Under the pieces are notes generated by a model that worked only from the letters and a program-made list of their open reading frames with translations, searched no databases and was not told where the DNA came from. A program made the position numbers and the translations under genes. DNA of 64,000 bases from contig NZ_JBHUIO010000009.1 in the NCBI RefSeq assembly GCF_042682745.1, positions 124,001 to 188,000 on the forward strand. The letters are read 5' to 3'. Below are positions 42,586 through 50,829 of this stretch, piece after piece. Every line of letters starts with the position of its first letter. Position 1 is the first letter of the stretch. The DNA comes from Tumebacillus_A lipolyticus. Its GTDB lineage: Bacteria; Bacillota; Bacilli; Tumebacillales; Tumebacillaceae.

Positions 42586-43389
42586 TTAGAAAAGCAGATT
42601 CTCCAGTCCGTAGACCATGCCTTCATATTTCATCACTTCTTTGCATGACATCACCACACCCGGCATGAACGATTCACGGTTGATCGAGTCGTGGCGAATC
42701 GTCAGCGTCTGCCCGAGCCCGCCGAAGATCACCTGCTGGTGGGCGACATAGCCGGGCAGTCGCACGCTGTGCACGCGCATCCCCTCATAATCGCCGCCGC
42801 GCGACCCTGCGATGCTCTCATGCTCGTCCGGGTGTCCTTGCCCCATTTTCTCCCGCTCTTTGGCGATCAATTCCAGCGTCTTGATCGCCGTGCCCGATGG
42901 AGCATCCAGCTTTTGATCGTGATGCATCTCAATGATCTCAACGTGTGGGAGAAAGCGGGCAGCTTCTGCCGCAAAGCGCATCATCAAGATCGCCCCGATC
43001 GCAAAGTTTGGCGCGATCACCCCGCCGATCCCCCGCTCTTTGCACGACTCGTCCCAAGCTGCAATCTCCTCTGGCGTCATTCCGGTCGTTCCGACCACCG
43101 GGCGCACGCCATATTGAATCGCCGTGTCGATGTTGCCTTTGATCACCGCCGGATTGGTAAAGTCGACCATGACGTCCGCCTTCGTCTCAAGCAGGGTCTT
43201 GTCGAGATCGTTGGAAAACTGCAAGCCCCCCGTCTCCACGCCGGTCACCTCCGCGACGAGCACACCGTTTAAGCTGCGATCGACTGCGCCGACCAGCTCA
43301 AGCTCCGGATCGTTTAACACCGCTTTTACCGTCTCTCGTCCCATGCGGCCTTTCGCACCGACGACCACCACGCGAATTCTATCTGCCAT
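42586..43389 (-). CDS. dapB: 4-hydroxy-tetrahydrodipicolinate reductase
   Basis: This 267-aa enzyme reduces the cyclic aspartate-semialdehyde/pyruvate adduct in lysine and diaminopimelate synthesis. It has the nucleotide motif VVVGAKGRMGRETVKAV, DFTNPAV, GTTGMTPEE, and the active-site run EMHHDQKLDAPSGTA. It supplies precursors for peptidoglycan and for spore dipicolinate. GGAGG lies upstream of the ATG. It is followed by mgsA within 17 bases and preceded by the MazG-like gene after 21 bases. Confidence 0.96.
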   Translation of the reverse strand: MADRIRVVVVGAKGRMGRETVKAVLNDPELELVGAVDRSLNGVLVAEVTGVETGGLQFSNDLDKTLLETKADVMVDFTNPAVIKGNIDTAIQYGVRPVVGTTGMTPEEIAAWDESCKERGIGGVIAPNFAIGAILMMRFAAEAARFLPHVEIIEMHHDQKLDAPSGTAIKTLELIAKEREKMGQGHPDEHESIAGSRGGDYEGMRVHSVRLPGYVAHQQVIFGGLGQTLTIRHDSINRESFMPGVVMSCKEVMKYEGMVYGLENLLF

Positions 43390-43410
43390 CTTTCGTTCCT
43401 CCTTGCATCC

Positions 43411-43743
43411 TCACTCTGCGTCGATCCGCGTCCAGCGGTTCGCATCTCGCGTATTGAACTTGTGAATGACCGCCTTGTGCGCCTCTTCCAAGTCGATGCC
43501 GAGCGAGTTTGCCAGGCAGGTGATCACAAACATCATGTCGCCGAGCTCAAGCGCGATCGAGCCTTCCGCTTCCTCTTGCTTCTTCGGCTTCTCACCGTGG
43601 CTATGGTTGACTTCCCGCGCCAACTCCCCGAGCTCCTCCGTCAGCCGCACGACGAGCGTCATCGGATGGAAATACCCCTCTTTAAATTGCGAGATATACT
43701 TGTCCACATCTTGTTGCATCTCTTTGATCGTCATATCTGCCAT
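43411..43743 (-). CDS. ypjD: MazG-like nucleotide pyrophosphohydrolase (YpjD)
   Basis: This 110-aa all-alpha NTP pyrophosphohydrolase shows the metal-binding EELGE (in RLTEELGELAREV) and ELGDMMF motifs. These enzymes hydrolyse nucleoside triphosphates to monophosphates. ATG 43743 has GGAGGTG 9 bases upstream. In Bacillus ypjD heads the dapB group, as here. The symbol is assigned from context and family. Confidence 0.85.
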   Translation of the reverse strand: MADMTIKEMQQDVDKYISQFKEGYFHPMTLVVRLTEELGELAREVNHSHGEKPKKQEEAEGSIALELGDMMFVITCLANSLGIDLEEAHKAVIHKFNTRDANRWTRIDAE

Positions 43744-43881
43744 TCGCGCAGCCACCTCCATGCATCTTTTGTCTAGAGTACCATAACTTGCTGAACGAGA
43801 CGAATTTTCAAGCGGGCGCGTCCATATGTATGGATAAGGGTAGTCCGTAATCTGTGAACGAAAAAGGAGATGAGGCTCTCA

Positions 43882-45153
43882 ATGTCCACAGCGCCGAAGC
43901 GTTCGTTAACGACGATCTTGGCCACCGTGGTCGTCTTTCTCACCTTGTCCCTGGTCTTGTACCCGCAGGAAGGGTTTAAAGCCGGGGTAGACGGGTTGAA
44001 GCTTTTCTGGGACGTTGTATTCCCGTCCCTCTTGCCGTTTTTCATCCTCTCTGAACTGCTGCTCGGCATCGGGGTCGTACATGCGCTCGGCGTCTTGCTC
44101 GAACCGCTGATGCGCCCGCTGTTCTCCGTGCCAGGCGTCGGCGCTTTCGCCCTCTCGATGGGACTTGCCGCCGGGTATCCGATGGATGCGGTCATCACGT
44201 CCAAATTTCGCAAGAACAAGCTGTGCACCCGCATCGAAGGTGAACGAATGCTCGCTTTCACCAACACGGCCGATCCACTCTTTATGTTCGGAGCTGTCGC
44301 GGTGGGGATGTTCCATTCGCCACAGCTTGGGATGCTGCTGGCCATTGCCCATTACATATCGGCGTTTTTGGTCGGCCTGCTGTTCAAGTTTTATGGCGTT
44401 CGCACAGAGCGCCGCTTTCGGGAAGATGACATCGTCCAGGAGACCCGAGTAAAAGGCAACATCTTCAAGCGTGCATTTGGCGAGATGATGCGCGCTCGCG
44501 AAGAAGACGGCCGCTCCTTTGGCAAACTGCTCGGCGATTCGGTCAACGACTCGATGAAGACGCTGTTAATGATCCTTGGATTTATCATCTTCTTCGCCGT
44601 CCTGTTCAAAGTGCTGACCCTCTCCGGCATCGTTCCGTTCCTCGCACTTCCGATCGAGGCGCTGTTCCGCATGATCGGGCTCGATGTGAACCTTGTGCAA
44701 TCGTTTGTCGCGGGGATCTTTGAGATCGATATCGGTTCGGCGATGGCGGCGCAGACTTCCGCTCCGCTGATCGAACAGGTGATCATCGTCTCCTTCATCA
44801 TCGCTTGGTCGGGCCTCTCCGTGCACGCGCAGGTCGCCTCGGTGCTGACCGGCACAGATATTCGCATGACGCCGTACATGTTCGCCCGCCTCTTGCACGC
44901 CGTGCTGGCAGGCGCTTTCACCCTCATCTTCTATAACATGGGATGGGGTCAGTCGGCAACCGAAGTCTTTGCCCCGATGCTGCCGATGATGGCTGCTGTG
45001 GCAGACCCGAGCCAACAGCACTGGTTCCTCTCGCTGATCGTGCTGAAAAACTGGTTGCTCCTCTTTGGCGGCGTCGTGGTGCTCGCGCTTCTGTTTCACT
45101 TCTTCAAAATCGCTCGCTTCGTCGCTTGGAGCTCTCGTTCCAACAGGCGATGA
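43882..45153 (+). CDS. ylbJ: Sporulation membrane protein YlbJ
   Basis: This 423-aa protein of the YlbJ family has about eight to ten membrane segments. Typical stretches are WDVVFPSLLPFFILSELLLG, SMGLAAGYPMDAVITSKF and RMLAFTNTADPLFMFGAVAV. In Bacillus YlbJ is a sigma-E-dependent sporulation protein needed for heat-resistant spores. ATG 43882 is chosen: AAGGAG lies 12 bases upstream, and the ATG 12 bases earlier abuts that site. It is transcribed away from ypjD and is not at this place in Bacillus. Confidence 0.9.
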   Translation: MSTAPKRSLTTILATVVVFLTLSLVLYPQEGFKAGVDGLKLFWDVVFPSLLPFFILSELLLGIGVVHALGVLLEPLMRPLFSVPGVGAFALSMGLAAGYPMDAVITSKFRKNKLCTRIEGERMLAFTNTADPLFMFGAVAVGMFHSPQLGMLLAIAHYISAFLVGLLFKFYGVRTERRFREDDIVQETRVKGNIFKRAFGEMMRAREEDGRSFGKLLGDSVNDSMKTLLMILGFIIFFAVLFKVLTLSGIVPFLALPIEALFRMIGLDVNLVQSFVAGIFEIDIGSAMAAQTSAPLIEQVIIVSFIIAWSGLSVHAQVASVLTGTDIRMTPYMFARLLHAVLAGAFTLIFYNMGWGQSATEVFAPMLPMMAAVADPSQQHWFLSLIVLKNWLLLFGGVVVLALLFHFFKIARFVAWSSRSNRR

Positions 45154-45165
45154 AGGTTGCATAGC

Positions 45166-45203
45166 AAAACGGATCAGGACATTTCGTCCTAATCCGTTTT
45201 TGT
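45166..45203 (+). terminator. Terminator of ylbJ
   Basis: A stem AAAACGGATcAGGAC / GTCCTaATCCGTTTT followed by TTGTTTG, just after the ylbJ stop; it also lies after the convergent TetR gene. Confidence 0.85.
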
Positions 45204-45218
45204 TTGTGCTTTCAGCGC

Positions 45219-45812
45219 TTAAAATAACAACTCGCGAACCACCATAAACTGCTGAGTTGGATCAGTATCTTTATCCACATGAGATTGAATATTATAACCG
45301 TCGAACATAGCTATGATTGTTACAGCAAGTACAGAAATGGGAAGTTTAGGCCGAATAAGTTTTCTCGTTTCAAGATCAAGTAATAGCTGTTCAATCACTT
45401 GCCGCCAGTTAATATACATCTGGGTTAGTCCAGCCTGAACTTTTTCCGACCGATTACTGTTCGCGATAAATTCGATAAACATCGGTACCCAATATTGATC
45501 GAGTGCCATTTGAAAAATGTATTGAAAAATTTCGTAAAGCAATTGTTCTACATTTTGAGCTTCAACGGGATCTTCCCCCAAAAAGTGAGTGATTCTTTGA
45601 TGCTGTTCAATCATTCTCTCTTCCATGATAAGAAGAAATATTTCTTCCTTGTTGCTAAAGTGGGAGTAATAGGCGCCTTTTGAATAACCGGCTGCTTGTG
45701 TGATATCGTTTACACTCGTTACTGCATATCCCTTCTGTGCGAACAACTCAAACGCAGCTTTCTTTAATTTTTCTATGGTTTGCGCGGTCTTGATTTCATG
45801 TTTTGTTACCAT
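45219..45812 (-). CDS. TetR/AcrR-family repressor
   Basis: This 197-aa regulator has an N-terminal TetR helix-turn-helix (about residues 10-60: FELFAQKGYAVTSVNDITQA, then YSKGAYYSHFSNKEEIF) and a C-terminal ligand domain. GC content is visibly lower than in the flanking genes. It is the last of three same-strand genes whose promoter contains an 18-bp imperfect dyad of TetR-operator type (46728-46745), so autoregulation is likely. The inducer is unknown. Confidence 0.9.
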   Translation of the reverse strand: MVTKHEIKTAQTIEKLKKAAFELFAQKGYAVTSVNDITQAAGYSKGAYYSHFSNKEEIFLLIMEERMIEQHQRITHFLGEDPVEAQNVEQLLYEIFQYIFQMALDQYWVPMFIEFIANSNRSEKVQAGLTQMYINWRQVIEQLLLDLETRKLIRPKLPISVLAVTIIAMFDGYNIQSHVDKDTDPTQQFMVVRELLF

Positions 45813-45841
45813 ATTACTTCCCCCTTTCTTGCCACAGCCAA

Positions 45842-46078
45842 CTATTTTGCAACTCTTTTTTTGACCTCATAAATTACGATACTGATCATTAAGAGCAAGA
45901 TTAACACGAGTAGCCAAGCAGCATAAGAGTTCTCGAGTGCGTAGAGGATTTTCTCCCACTCACTTGCCTCCGGCTTAATATTCATATACGAGCTACCGTA
46001 GATCCCAACGATAAAAAAACAGATTGCTCCAGGAATTGCCATAAAGAGTAACAACAGTACTGAAGCTCTAGTTTTCAA
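45842..46078 (-). CDS. Small two-helix membrane protein
   Basis: This 78-aa protein has two hydrophobic helices (SVLLLLFMAIPGAICFFIVG, then WLLVLILLLMISIVIYEV) joined by an acidic loop and ends in KKRVAK. It lies between an exported cysteine hydrolase and a TetR regulator in the same orientation. It could anchor, export or protect against the hydrolase; nothing in the sequence decides this. Confidence 0.65.
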   Translation of the reverse strand: MKTRASVLLLLFMAIPGAICFFIVGIYGSSYMNIKPEASEWEKILYALENSYAAWLLVLILLLMISIVIYEVKKRVAK

Positions 46079-46104
46079 ACTAATCCCCCCAAATTGAGTT
46101 ATTG

Positions 46105-46150
46105 AGAATTAGGCAAAGGAGTGCTAAAAAACGCTCCATTGCCTAATTCT
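46105..46150 (-). terminator. Hairpin between hydrolase and small membrane gene
   Basis: Long inverted arms AGAATTAGGCAAaGGAG and CTCCaTTGCCTAATTCT enclose a loop with a T6 run (minus strand). It lies five bases after the hydrolase stop and could reduce read-through into the membrane protein and regulator genes. Confidence 0.65.
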
Positions 46151-46154
46151 ATTA

Positions 46155-46700
46155 TTACTGCCAAGTTCCAATAGTGTTGTATACGCGTGTAAAGTGCGTT
46201 GTGTCATTATACAAGGTTTGGGGTGTCACCATCCCACCAACCGAATTAATCGTGATCCCCGCTCCGTAGTAAAATGACTGCCATACAAACTTACTGCAGT
46301 ACGTGAGGGTTTTGTCGTAAAGGTTTGCAGTGATGAAATAGTTAATCGTATGTCGATCCACTTCAGATTGAGCCCAGTTTGCAGCAGAAGTACCGCCAGA
46401 CTTTGGACGAAGTACGGCGTAACGGCTTAATGAAGTCCAAGTCGACAAGTTTTTATTTTGCAAACCCCCATCCCCATTCGGCCATGCTTCTGCAGTTTTA
46501 CCGTTATAGACAATTGCAGCATGACCATAGTTAAAGTCCTTCAGACGATTAATATCTGTTACAAGTACATCACCATTCAGGAAATTGAATGCTCCTCCCT
46601 CACCCGGGATTACTTCTTCTGCAGGACCCGCTGCCATAACACTCGATGCAAAAATACTAGTCATTGCTACTGTCATCATTACAGCCGTAAAAAGTTTCAC
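46155..46700 (-). CDS. Exported YiiX/NlpC-P60-like cysteine hydrolase
   Basis: This 181-aa protein has a signal peptide (about 1-23, ending SSVMA-AG). The mature part resembles YiiX/YebB-type permuted papain folds: the His in FNYGHAAIVYNG (about residue 60) and the Cys in TLTYCSKFVWQSFYYGAG (about residue 133). Such enzymes cut amide or ester bonds in cell-wall peptides or lipids; here the substrate is unknown. The start is GTG with GAGGTG 7 bases upstream. The gene is first in a TetR-regulated, low-GC operon with a strong promoter. Confidence 0.75.
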   Translation of the reverse strand: MKLFTAVMMTVAMTSIFASSVMAAGPAEEVIPGEGGAFNFLNGDVLVTDINRLKDFNYGHAAIVYNGKTAEAWPNGDGGLQNKNLSTWTSLSRYAVLRPKSGGTSAANWAQSEVDRHTINYFITANLYDKTLTYCSKFVWQSFYYGAGITINSVGGMVTPQTLYNDTTHFTRVYNTIGTWQ

Positions 46701-46727
46701 CCAACAGCACCTCGTTTGCTTTTATAA

Positions 46728-46745
46728 ATTCCAACCGGTCGGTAT
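46728..46745 (-). promoter_or_regulatory. TetR-type operator
   Basis: The minus strand reads ATACCGACC/GGTTGGAAT, an 18-bp imperfect palindrome of the ACCGACCGGT class bound by many TetR/AcrR regulators. It covers the likely transcription start, where bound repressor would block transcription. Confidence 0.7.
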
Positions 46746-46749
46746 GTAA

Positions 46750-46778
46750 AATATACCTATACCTTTTACAATTGTCAA
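46750..46778 (-). promoter_or_regulatory. Sigma-A promoter of the hydrolase-TetR operon
   Basis: TTGACA (46773-46778), 17 bases, TATATT (46750-46755) on the minus strand; the operator lies four bases downstream of the -10. Confidence 0.8.
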
Positions 46779-47043
46779 CATATGTAATCCAAGAAAATAT
46801 GTATATAGGTAATTGATATTTCACAGTATTACTAGACCTTCTATTATCACCCAGGAATTGTCGAATACTTTATGCCAATAGATTGTCGGGAAAACTTGCA
46901 CGATCACAGGTTAACAAATAATCAGATCGATTTGATTTCCAAAATAACCCTCCTTTCACAGCCAATCCTTCAAAATAGCCATGTGAGAAAAAGTTGACGA
47001 AATACTTTCTCTTCACCATCAATAACCACATAACTGAATCCAA
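46779..47043. other. AT-rich intergenic region without a supported gene
   Basis: This stretch is clearly more AT-rich than the backbone. It contains a 74-codon minus-strand frame that overlaps the uppP terminator and lacks a ribosome binding site. It may be a remnant of the transferred module or of a mobile element; no inverted-repeat ends were recognised. Confidence 0.5.
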
Positions 47044-47086
47044 CAAAAAAAGACCGCAATTAGCTATTTTGAGAGGCATTACGGTC
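47044..47086 (-). terminator. Terminator downstream of uppP
   Basis: On the minus strand GACCGTAAT, an 18-base loop, ATTGCGGTC and TTTTTTT; it lies about 75 bases after the uppP stop. Confidence 0.8.
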
Positions 47087-47159
47087 CAAGTCATATAGCA
47101 GTTAAGATTGTTTTACTATTCTGCAAACGAAAGGTTTTTCGCCTGTCTTCGACCCGAGA

Positions 47160-47945
47160 TTAAAACTTGAAGAAATAGTTCGTGAACAGCTGATCGAGCA
47201 GGATCAGACCGCCGAGCAACCAGACGTACCAAGCGAAGGCGCGCAACCCGCGGCGCACGATCAGCGCGACCATGTAGCGGATGGCAAAGAAGCCGGCGAT
47301 CGCAGCTGCCAACATCCCTGCGACCTCGGCGATGCCGATCGTCGTGCCTGCAGCCATCGCATCAGACAGATCGAACACCACCGCCCCCAAGATGACGGGG
47401 ATCGACATCAGGAACGAATATTTGGCGGCAAACTCGCGGTCCAGTCCACGAAACAGTGCGCCCATGATCGTGAGTCCGGAGCGCGAGAGTGCGGGCATGA
47501 TCGCCACCCCTTGCAAAGTGCCGATCAGCAGTGCGTCCGCATAGCCCATCTCCCCCTCCCGTTTGAAACCCTGTCTCGCCGCGTCTGCCCACCAGATCAC
47601 TGCGCCGGTGATCACAAACTCCGCGCCCAAAGTCGAGCCGGACGCAAACACCGCATCAAAATAATCTTTGAACAGAAAGCCGATCACCGCAGTTGGCAGC
47701 GCCCCCACCAGCAGCAAGCGTCCCATCTTGCCGAGCGGATTGCGCAAGATCTGTGCGATATCGCGCCAAAAGACGGCGAACACGGCGATCAGTGTGCCCA
47801 GATGCAACAGGATATCGAACGTCAAAGCTCCCTCTTCCAGATGCAACACTCGTTGAAACAAGACGAGATGACCTGAGCTTGAGATCGGCAAGAATTCGGT
47901 CACGCCTTGGATGATGCCAAGAAAGATCGCCTCCCATAACGTCAA
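47160..47945 (-). CDS. uppP: Undecaprenyl-diphosphate phosphatase
   Basis: This 261-aa BacA/UppP-type membrane phosphatase recycles the lipid carrier for peptidoglycan and contributes to bacitracin resistance. The two signature motifs are present: GIIQGVTEFLPISSSGHLVL near the N-terminus and MPALSRSGLTIMGALFRGLD in the middle (Ala replaces the more usual Gly after Pro). About eight membrane helices are predicted by eye. It is a single gene with its own terminator. Confidence 0.94.
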   Translation of the reverse strand: MTLWEAIFLGIIQGVTEFLPISSSGHLVLFQRVLHLEEGALTFDILLHLGTLIAVFAVFWRDIAQILRNPLGKMGRLLLVGALPTAVIGFLFKDYFDAVFASGSTLGAEFVITGAVIWWADAARQGFKREGEMGYADALLIGTLQGVAIMPALSRSGLTIMGALFRGLDREFAAKYSFLMSIPVILGAVVFDLSDAMAAGTTIGIAEVAGMLAAAIAGFFAIRYMVALIVRRGLRAFAWYVWLLGGLILLDQLFTNYFFKF

Positions 47946-48001
47946 TTCACCTTTCCCTCCCCTTTTCTTGTCCTGTATATCACCTATGCTTGTACGATCG
48001 G

Positions 48002-48029
48002 TTGCATGAATCGACGTTTTAAATAATAT
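48002..48029 (+). promoter_or_regulatory. Promoter candidate of the YkvI-like gene
   Basis: TTGCAT, 16 bases, TAATAT on the plus strand, about 25 bases upstream of the gene; AGGGGGG follows as ribosome binding site. Confidence 0.45.
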
Positions 48030-48053
48030 GGTTGCTAGTAGGGGGGATAAGCT

Positions 48054-49106
48054 ATGAATGGAACCGATCTTCGACTTTCACTACAGATCGCCTTCACCTA
48101 CATCGGGACGGTCGTGGGCGCTGGATTCGCTTCCGGTCAGGAGATCTTGCAATTTTTCACCCTGCTCGGACCGATGGCCTACCCTGCCATCCTCCTGGCC
48201 GTCATCATGTTCGCATGGGTCGGCGTCCGGGTGCTCCTGCTCGGTCATAAACTGCGCGCCCGCTCGTATCGCGAGATGACCTTTTATCTGTTTGGCAGTC
48301 GGTTTGCGATGATCATCGACACGGCGATGATGGTCATGCTCTTTTTCGTCACTGTCGCCATGCTGGCCGGCGTGGGGGCGCTGTTCAAGGAGCAGTTGCA
48401 GCTGTCCTTTCAGGTCGGCGTGCTCTTGACGATGCTGCTGACCTTTCTGACGATCTTGCGCGGCATGAAAGGGATCATGGCTGCCAACACGATCATCGTG
48501 CCGGTGATGCTGTTCGTCGTGCTGACCATCTTTGTGCAGAGCTTTTTGCAAACTGAACATCCTCCACAGACGATCGCACCTGCTGACAATGCGAAGCAGT
48601 TCGCCTGGATCCTCTCCGCCATCACCTACGCAGCGCTCAACCTGGGACTTGCCGTCTCTGTGCTCGTGCCGCTCGGCGGCGAGATTCGAAGCAAGCGAGC
48701 GTTAAAGCTCGGAGGTCTGCTCGGTGCGCTCGGGCTCGGCGTGATGCTGCTCTGCTCCCAATACGCGATGTCGACCCGCATGCCGCTGATCGCCGAATAT
48801 GAGGTGCCGATGGGCTTTTTGTCCTCAACGTTCTCACCGCTGATGCAAGGCGTGTTTGTAGCAGCGCTCTGGGGCGAGATCTACTCGACGCTGATCGCCA
48901 ACGTCTTCGGCTTGAGCTCACAGCTGACCAGCCCACAAAACAAGATGCACGGCTCGCTGATCACCGTCGTGATCTTGACCGCCGCTTTCTTTGTCGCTCA
49001 GATCGGCTTTTCGACGATCGTCCATTATCTGTACCCGGTGTTTGGCTATGTCAGCTTCCTCCTGCTGCTCCTGCTGCTCTGGCCAAGGCGGGAAGCTGCC
49101 AAATGA
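48054..49106 (+). CDS. YkvI-family membrane transporter
   Basis: This 350-aa protein has about ten membrane helices and begins IAFTYIGTVVGAGFASGQEI, the pattern of the YkvI family, related to LeuT-fold amino acid permeases. The unwound-helix GAGFASGQE motif suggests a Na+ or proton-coupled transporter. The substrate is unknown. AGGGGGG lies upstream of the ATG. It is divergent from uppP and convergent with the cargo candidate gene. Confidence 0.85.
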   Translation: MNGTDLRLSLQIAFTYIGTVVGAGFASGQEILQFFTLLGPMAYPAILLAVIMFAWVGVRVLLLGHKLRARSYREMTFYLFGSRFAMIIDTAMMVMLFFVTVAMLAGVGALFKEQLQLSFQVGVLLTMLLTFLTILRGMKGIMAANTIIVPVMLFVVLTIFVQSFLQTEHPPQTIAPADNAKQFAWILSAITYAALNLGLAVSVLVPLGGEIRSKRALKLGGLLGALGLGVMLLCSQYAMSTRMPLIAEYEVPMGFLSSTFSPLMQGVFVAALWGEIYSTLIANVFGLSSQLTSPQNKMHGSLITVVILTAAFFVAQIGFSTIVHYLYPVFGYVSFLLLLLLLWPRREAAK

Positions 49107-49176
49107 TCTGCTGGCAGCGGGCGCGACGATGCTGCTCCTTCGCCATTCCTTGCCAGTAGGAGAACAAACCAGAACA

Positions 49177-49202
49177 AAGACCCCGTGTTTCGACGGGGTC
49201 TT
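49177..49202. terminator. Terminator between YkvI-like and cargo candidate genes
   Basis: Perfect 10-bp stem AAGACCCCGT / ACGGGGTCTT with a 6-base loop between two convergent genes; T-runs are short. Confidence 0.7.
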
Positions 49203-49293
49203 CAGGAGCAAGTGCATGTGGATGGAGCTGAGGGAACTGATGATCGAGCCGCAGTGCGACGCCAACGCTTCGTCGAACGCTCCACGCACAACG

Positions 49294-50520
49294 TCACGGT
49301 TGATAGGTCGTTTTCGTCTTAAAGTCGTCTCCATCTTGATAGCCTTCCGCATTGCTCACTTGCGCCTTCACTCGATTGACATGAGCTTTGCCGATCTGCA
49401 CGAACAGCGGGGCGCTTGCCGCGTTGATTCTTCTGACCATCGCCGCTTCTCGGAACGGATTGCCTTCGTTGAGCGCTTGTACTTGGTCGAGCACATCCCC
49501 GTCCACCTTGTGACCCTTGTTCATTTTTACGAGGGGATGATCGAAAAACAGTTTGGCCATCCCACCTCTCGTGTCATCCGCCGCGACGAGCTTATAGAGC
49601 TCTTTGATCACCCCGCCGAGCAGGTCCTCGATCGCAAAAATTTGATCTTGAGACAGCGCGGATGATCCTTTCTTCTGTCCCACGATGTCGCGCAGATCGC
49701 CAAATGCTGTGAGATGATCCGCAACGACGGACGCCACATTCACATACAGCGTCTCACGCTCGCTGCGCTGCTGCTTTTTCAAAAGAGGAAGACCAATTTG
49801 GAAATAGTTGAATAGAATTTTGAATGGCTCTGCACACTCGACTGCAGAAACAAAATCTTGTTGAATAAGCTTTAAATCTTTCGAAGCTCGGAATTTTTGA
49901 TTGATGATCGCCAGCTGGGTGATGCTGTACGCATTGTAGTCCTCAAGAGCTAAGTCCTTCCCTGCCGTCAGATCCCCCATCTCCTCTTCCAGAGGAGCAT
50001 CTGCCGGCTTTTTATTCTGATTATATGCAGTGACGACAGAGGCATCATCGATGTTTTTGATCCCCTCCCGCATTCTCTTCACATTTGGCCAAGGGGCGGT
50101 CTCCCGATCGAATTTTCCATCGCCATGCGTCTCTCCGATAATATGTTTTTTATCTGGCAACATGCGAACCGCCTGTCCACCGTTGTAAGTGACAAGATCC
50201 GCTTGAGTGGAAATCCAATACTTCTCCTGAGAATTGGTCATCGCCTTCAACTTTGCGCTCGGAACAATTTGTAATCCGGAGAGATCCGCCTCCGAGTCGA
50301 ATCGGGTTCCTGCGTCATCTTCAAATTTGCCTTGCGCTACAGCACTGCCAGTCGGCTGCAATTGCGACTGGAGAAACTGAAGTGTCGCACGGTTCCCCAA
50401 CCGCTTTTGCATCTGCATGATCATGTTCGAGCTGTGGATGGTCGGTGATCGATTCGGTTGTCCGACCGAGTCCGCTTGTTGACTCGATCGAAGGAACTGC
50501 TTGGTCGGAAAGCGCATCAT
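49294..50520 (-). CDS. Candidate eCIS cargo protein with QMQ-GN-A-T N-terminal motif
   Basis: This 408-aa protein has no signal peptide or membrane segment. Residues 33-52 read MIMQMQKRLGNRATLQFLQS, matching residues 37-56 of the DUF4157 protein in the eCIS operon (Q-M-Q-R/K, G-N-Q/R-A-T, Y/F-L). This motif is common near the N-termini of eCIS-associated toxins. Further on, KKHIIGETHGDGKFDRE (about residues 123-140) resembles a G-E-T-H active-site segment of ChaN- or erythromycin-esterase-like proteins, but the rest is not recognised. The start at ATG 50520 (or 50517) has GGGGAGG 5 or 8 bases upstream. It stands alone with its own promoter. Confidence 0.65.
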   Translation of the reverse strand: MMRFPTKQFLRSSQQADSVGQPNRSPTIHSSNMIMQMQKRLGNRATLQFLQSQLQPTGSAVAQGKFEDDAGTRFDSEADLSGLQIVPSAKLKAMTNSQEKYWISTQADLVTYNGGQAVRMLPDKKHIIGETHGDGKFDRETAPWPNVKRMREGIKNIDDASVVTAYNQNKKPADAPLEEEMGDLTAGKDLALEDYNAYSITQLAIINQKFRASKDLKLIQQDFVSAVECAEPFKILFNYFQIGLPLLKKQQRSERETLYVNVASVVADHLTAFGDLRDIVGQKKGSSALSQDQIFAIEDLLGGVIKELYKLVAADDTRGGMAKLFFDHPLVKMNKGHKVDGDVLDQVQALNEGNPFREAAMVRRINAASAPLFVQIGKAHVNRVKAQVSNAEGYQDGDDFKTKTTYQP

Positions 50521-50546
50521 CGTATCCTCCCCGTTAATCATCTCTA

Positions 50547-50576
50547 TCATTATTTCAAAACAACAAAACATGTCAA
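50547..50576 (-). promoter_or_regulatory. Promoter candidate of the cargo gene
   Basis: Consensus -35 TTGACA (50571-50576) on the minus strand, 18 bases, then TAATGA (50547-50552), a poor -10. Confidence 0.4.
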
Positions 50577-50754
50577 TCGAACACCTTTACTATGTCGAAA
50601 GTTCCGACTGCACCGATATCGTTTACTCGCGCGTCAACATGAAAAAAGCTCACCGCTGAGCGATGAGCGTAACGGGAGCGCCTTCCCTTTCAGAACGGCA
50701 GATCCAAAACTGTAGACAGAATGTAATGGGAAATAGAAGAAAGTCTTGATACAA

Positions 50755-50783
50755 TTGTATTTAGCAAATTGCCATGTTATTCT
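50755..50783 (+). promoter_or_regulatory. Weak promoter candidate of the DedA gene
   Basis: TTGTAT, 17 bases, TATTCT on the plus strand, about 50 bases upstream of the start codon. Confidence 0.35.
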
Positions 50784-50829
50784 ATATTGGCGTGTTGTCA
50801 AGGGAAGGCAGGTGCTTGGGGCATACATT

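Noticed and set aside
46870..47094. 74-codon minus-strand frame, possible gene remnant
   Set aside because: It starts inside the uppP terminator hairpin, has no ribosome binding site and no recognisable domain.
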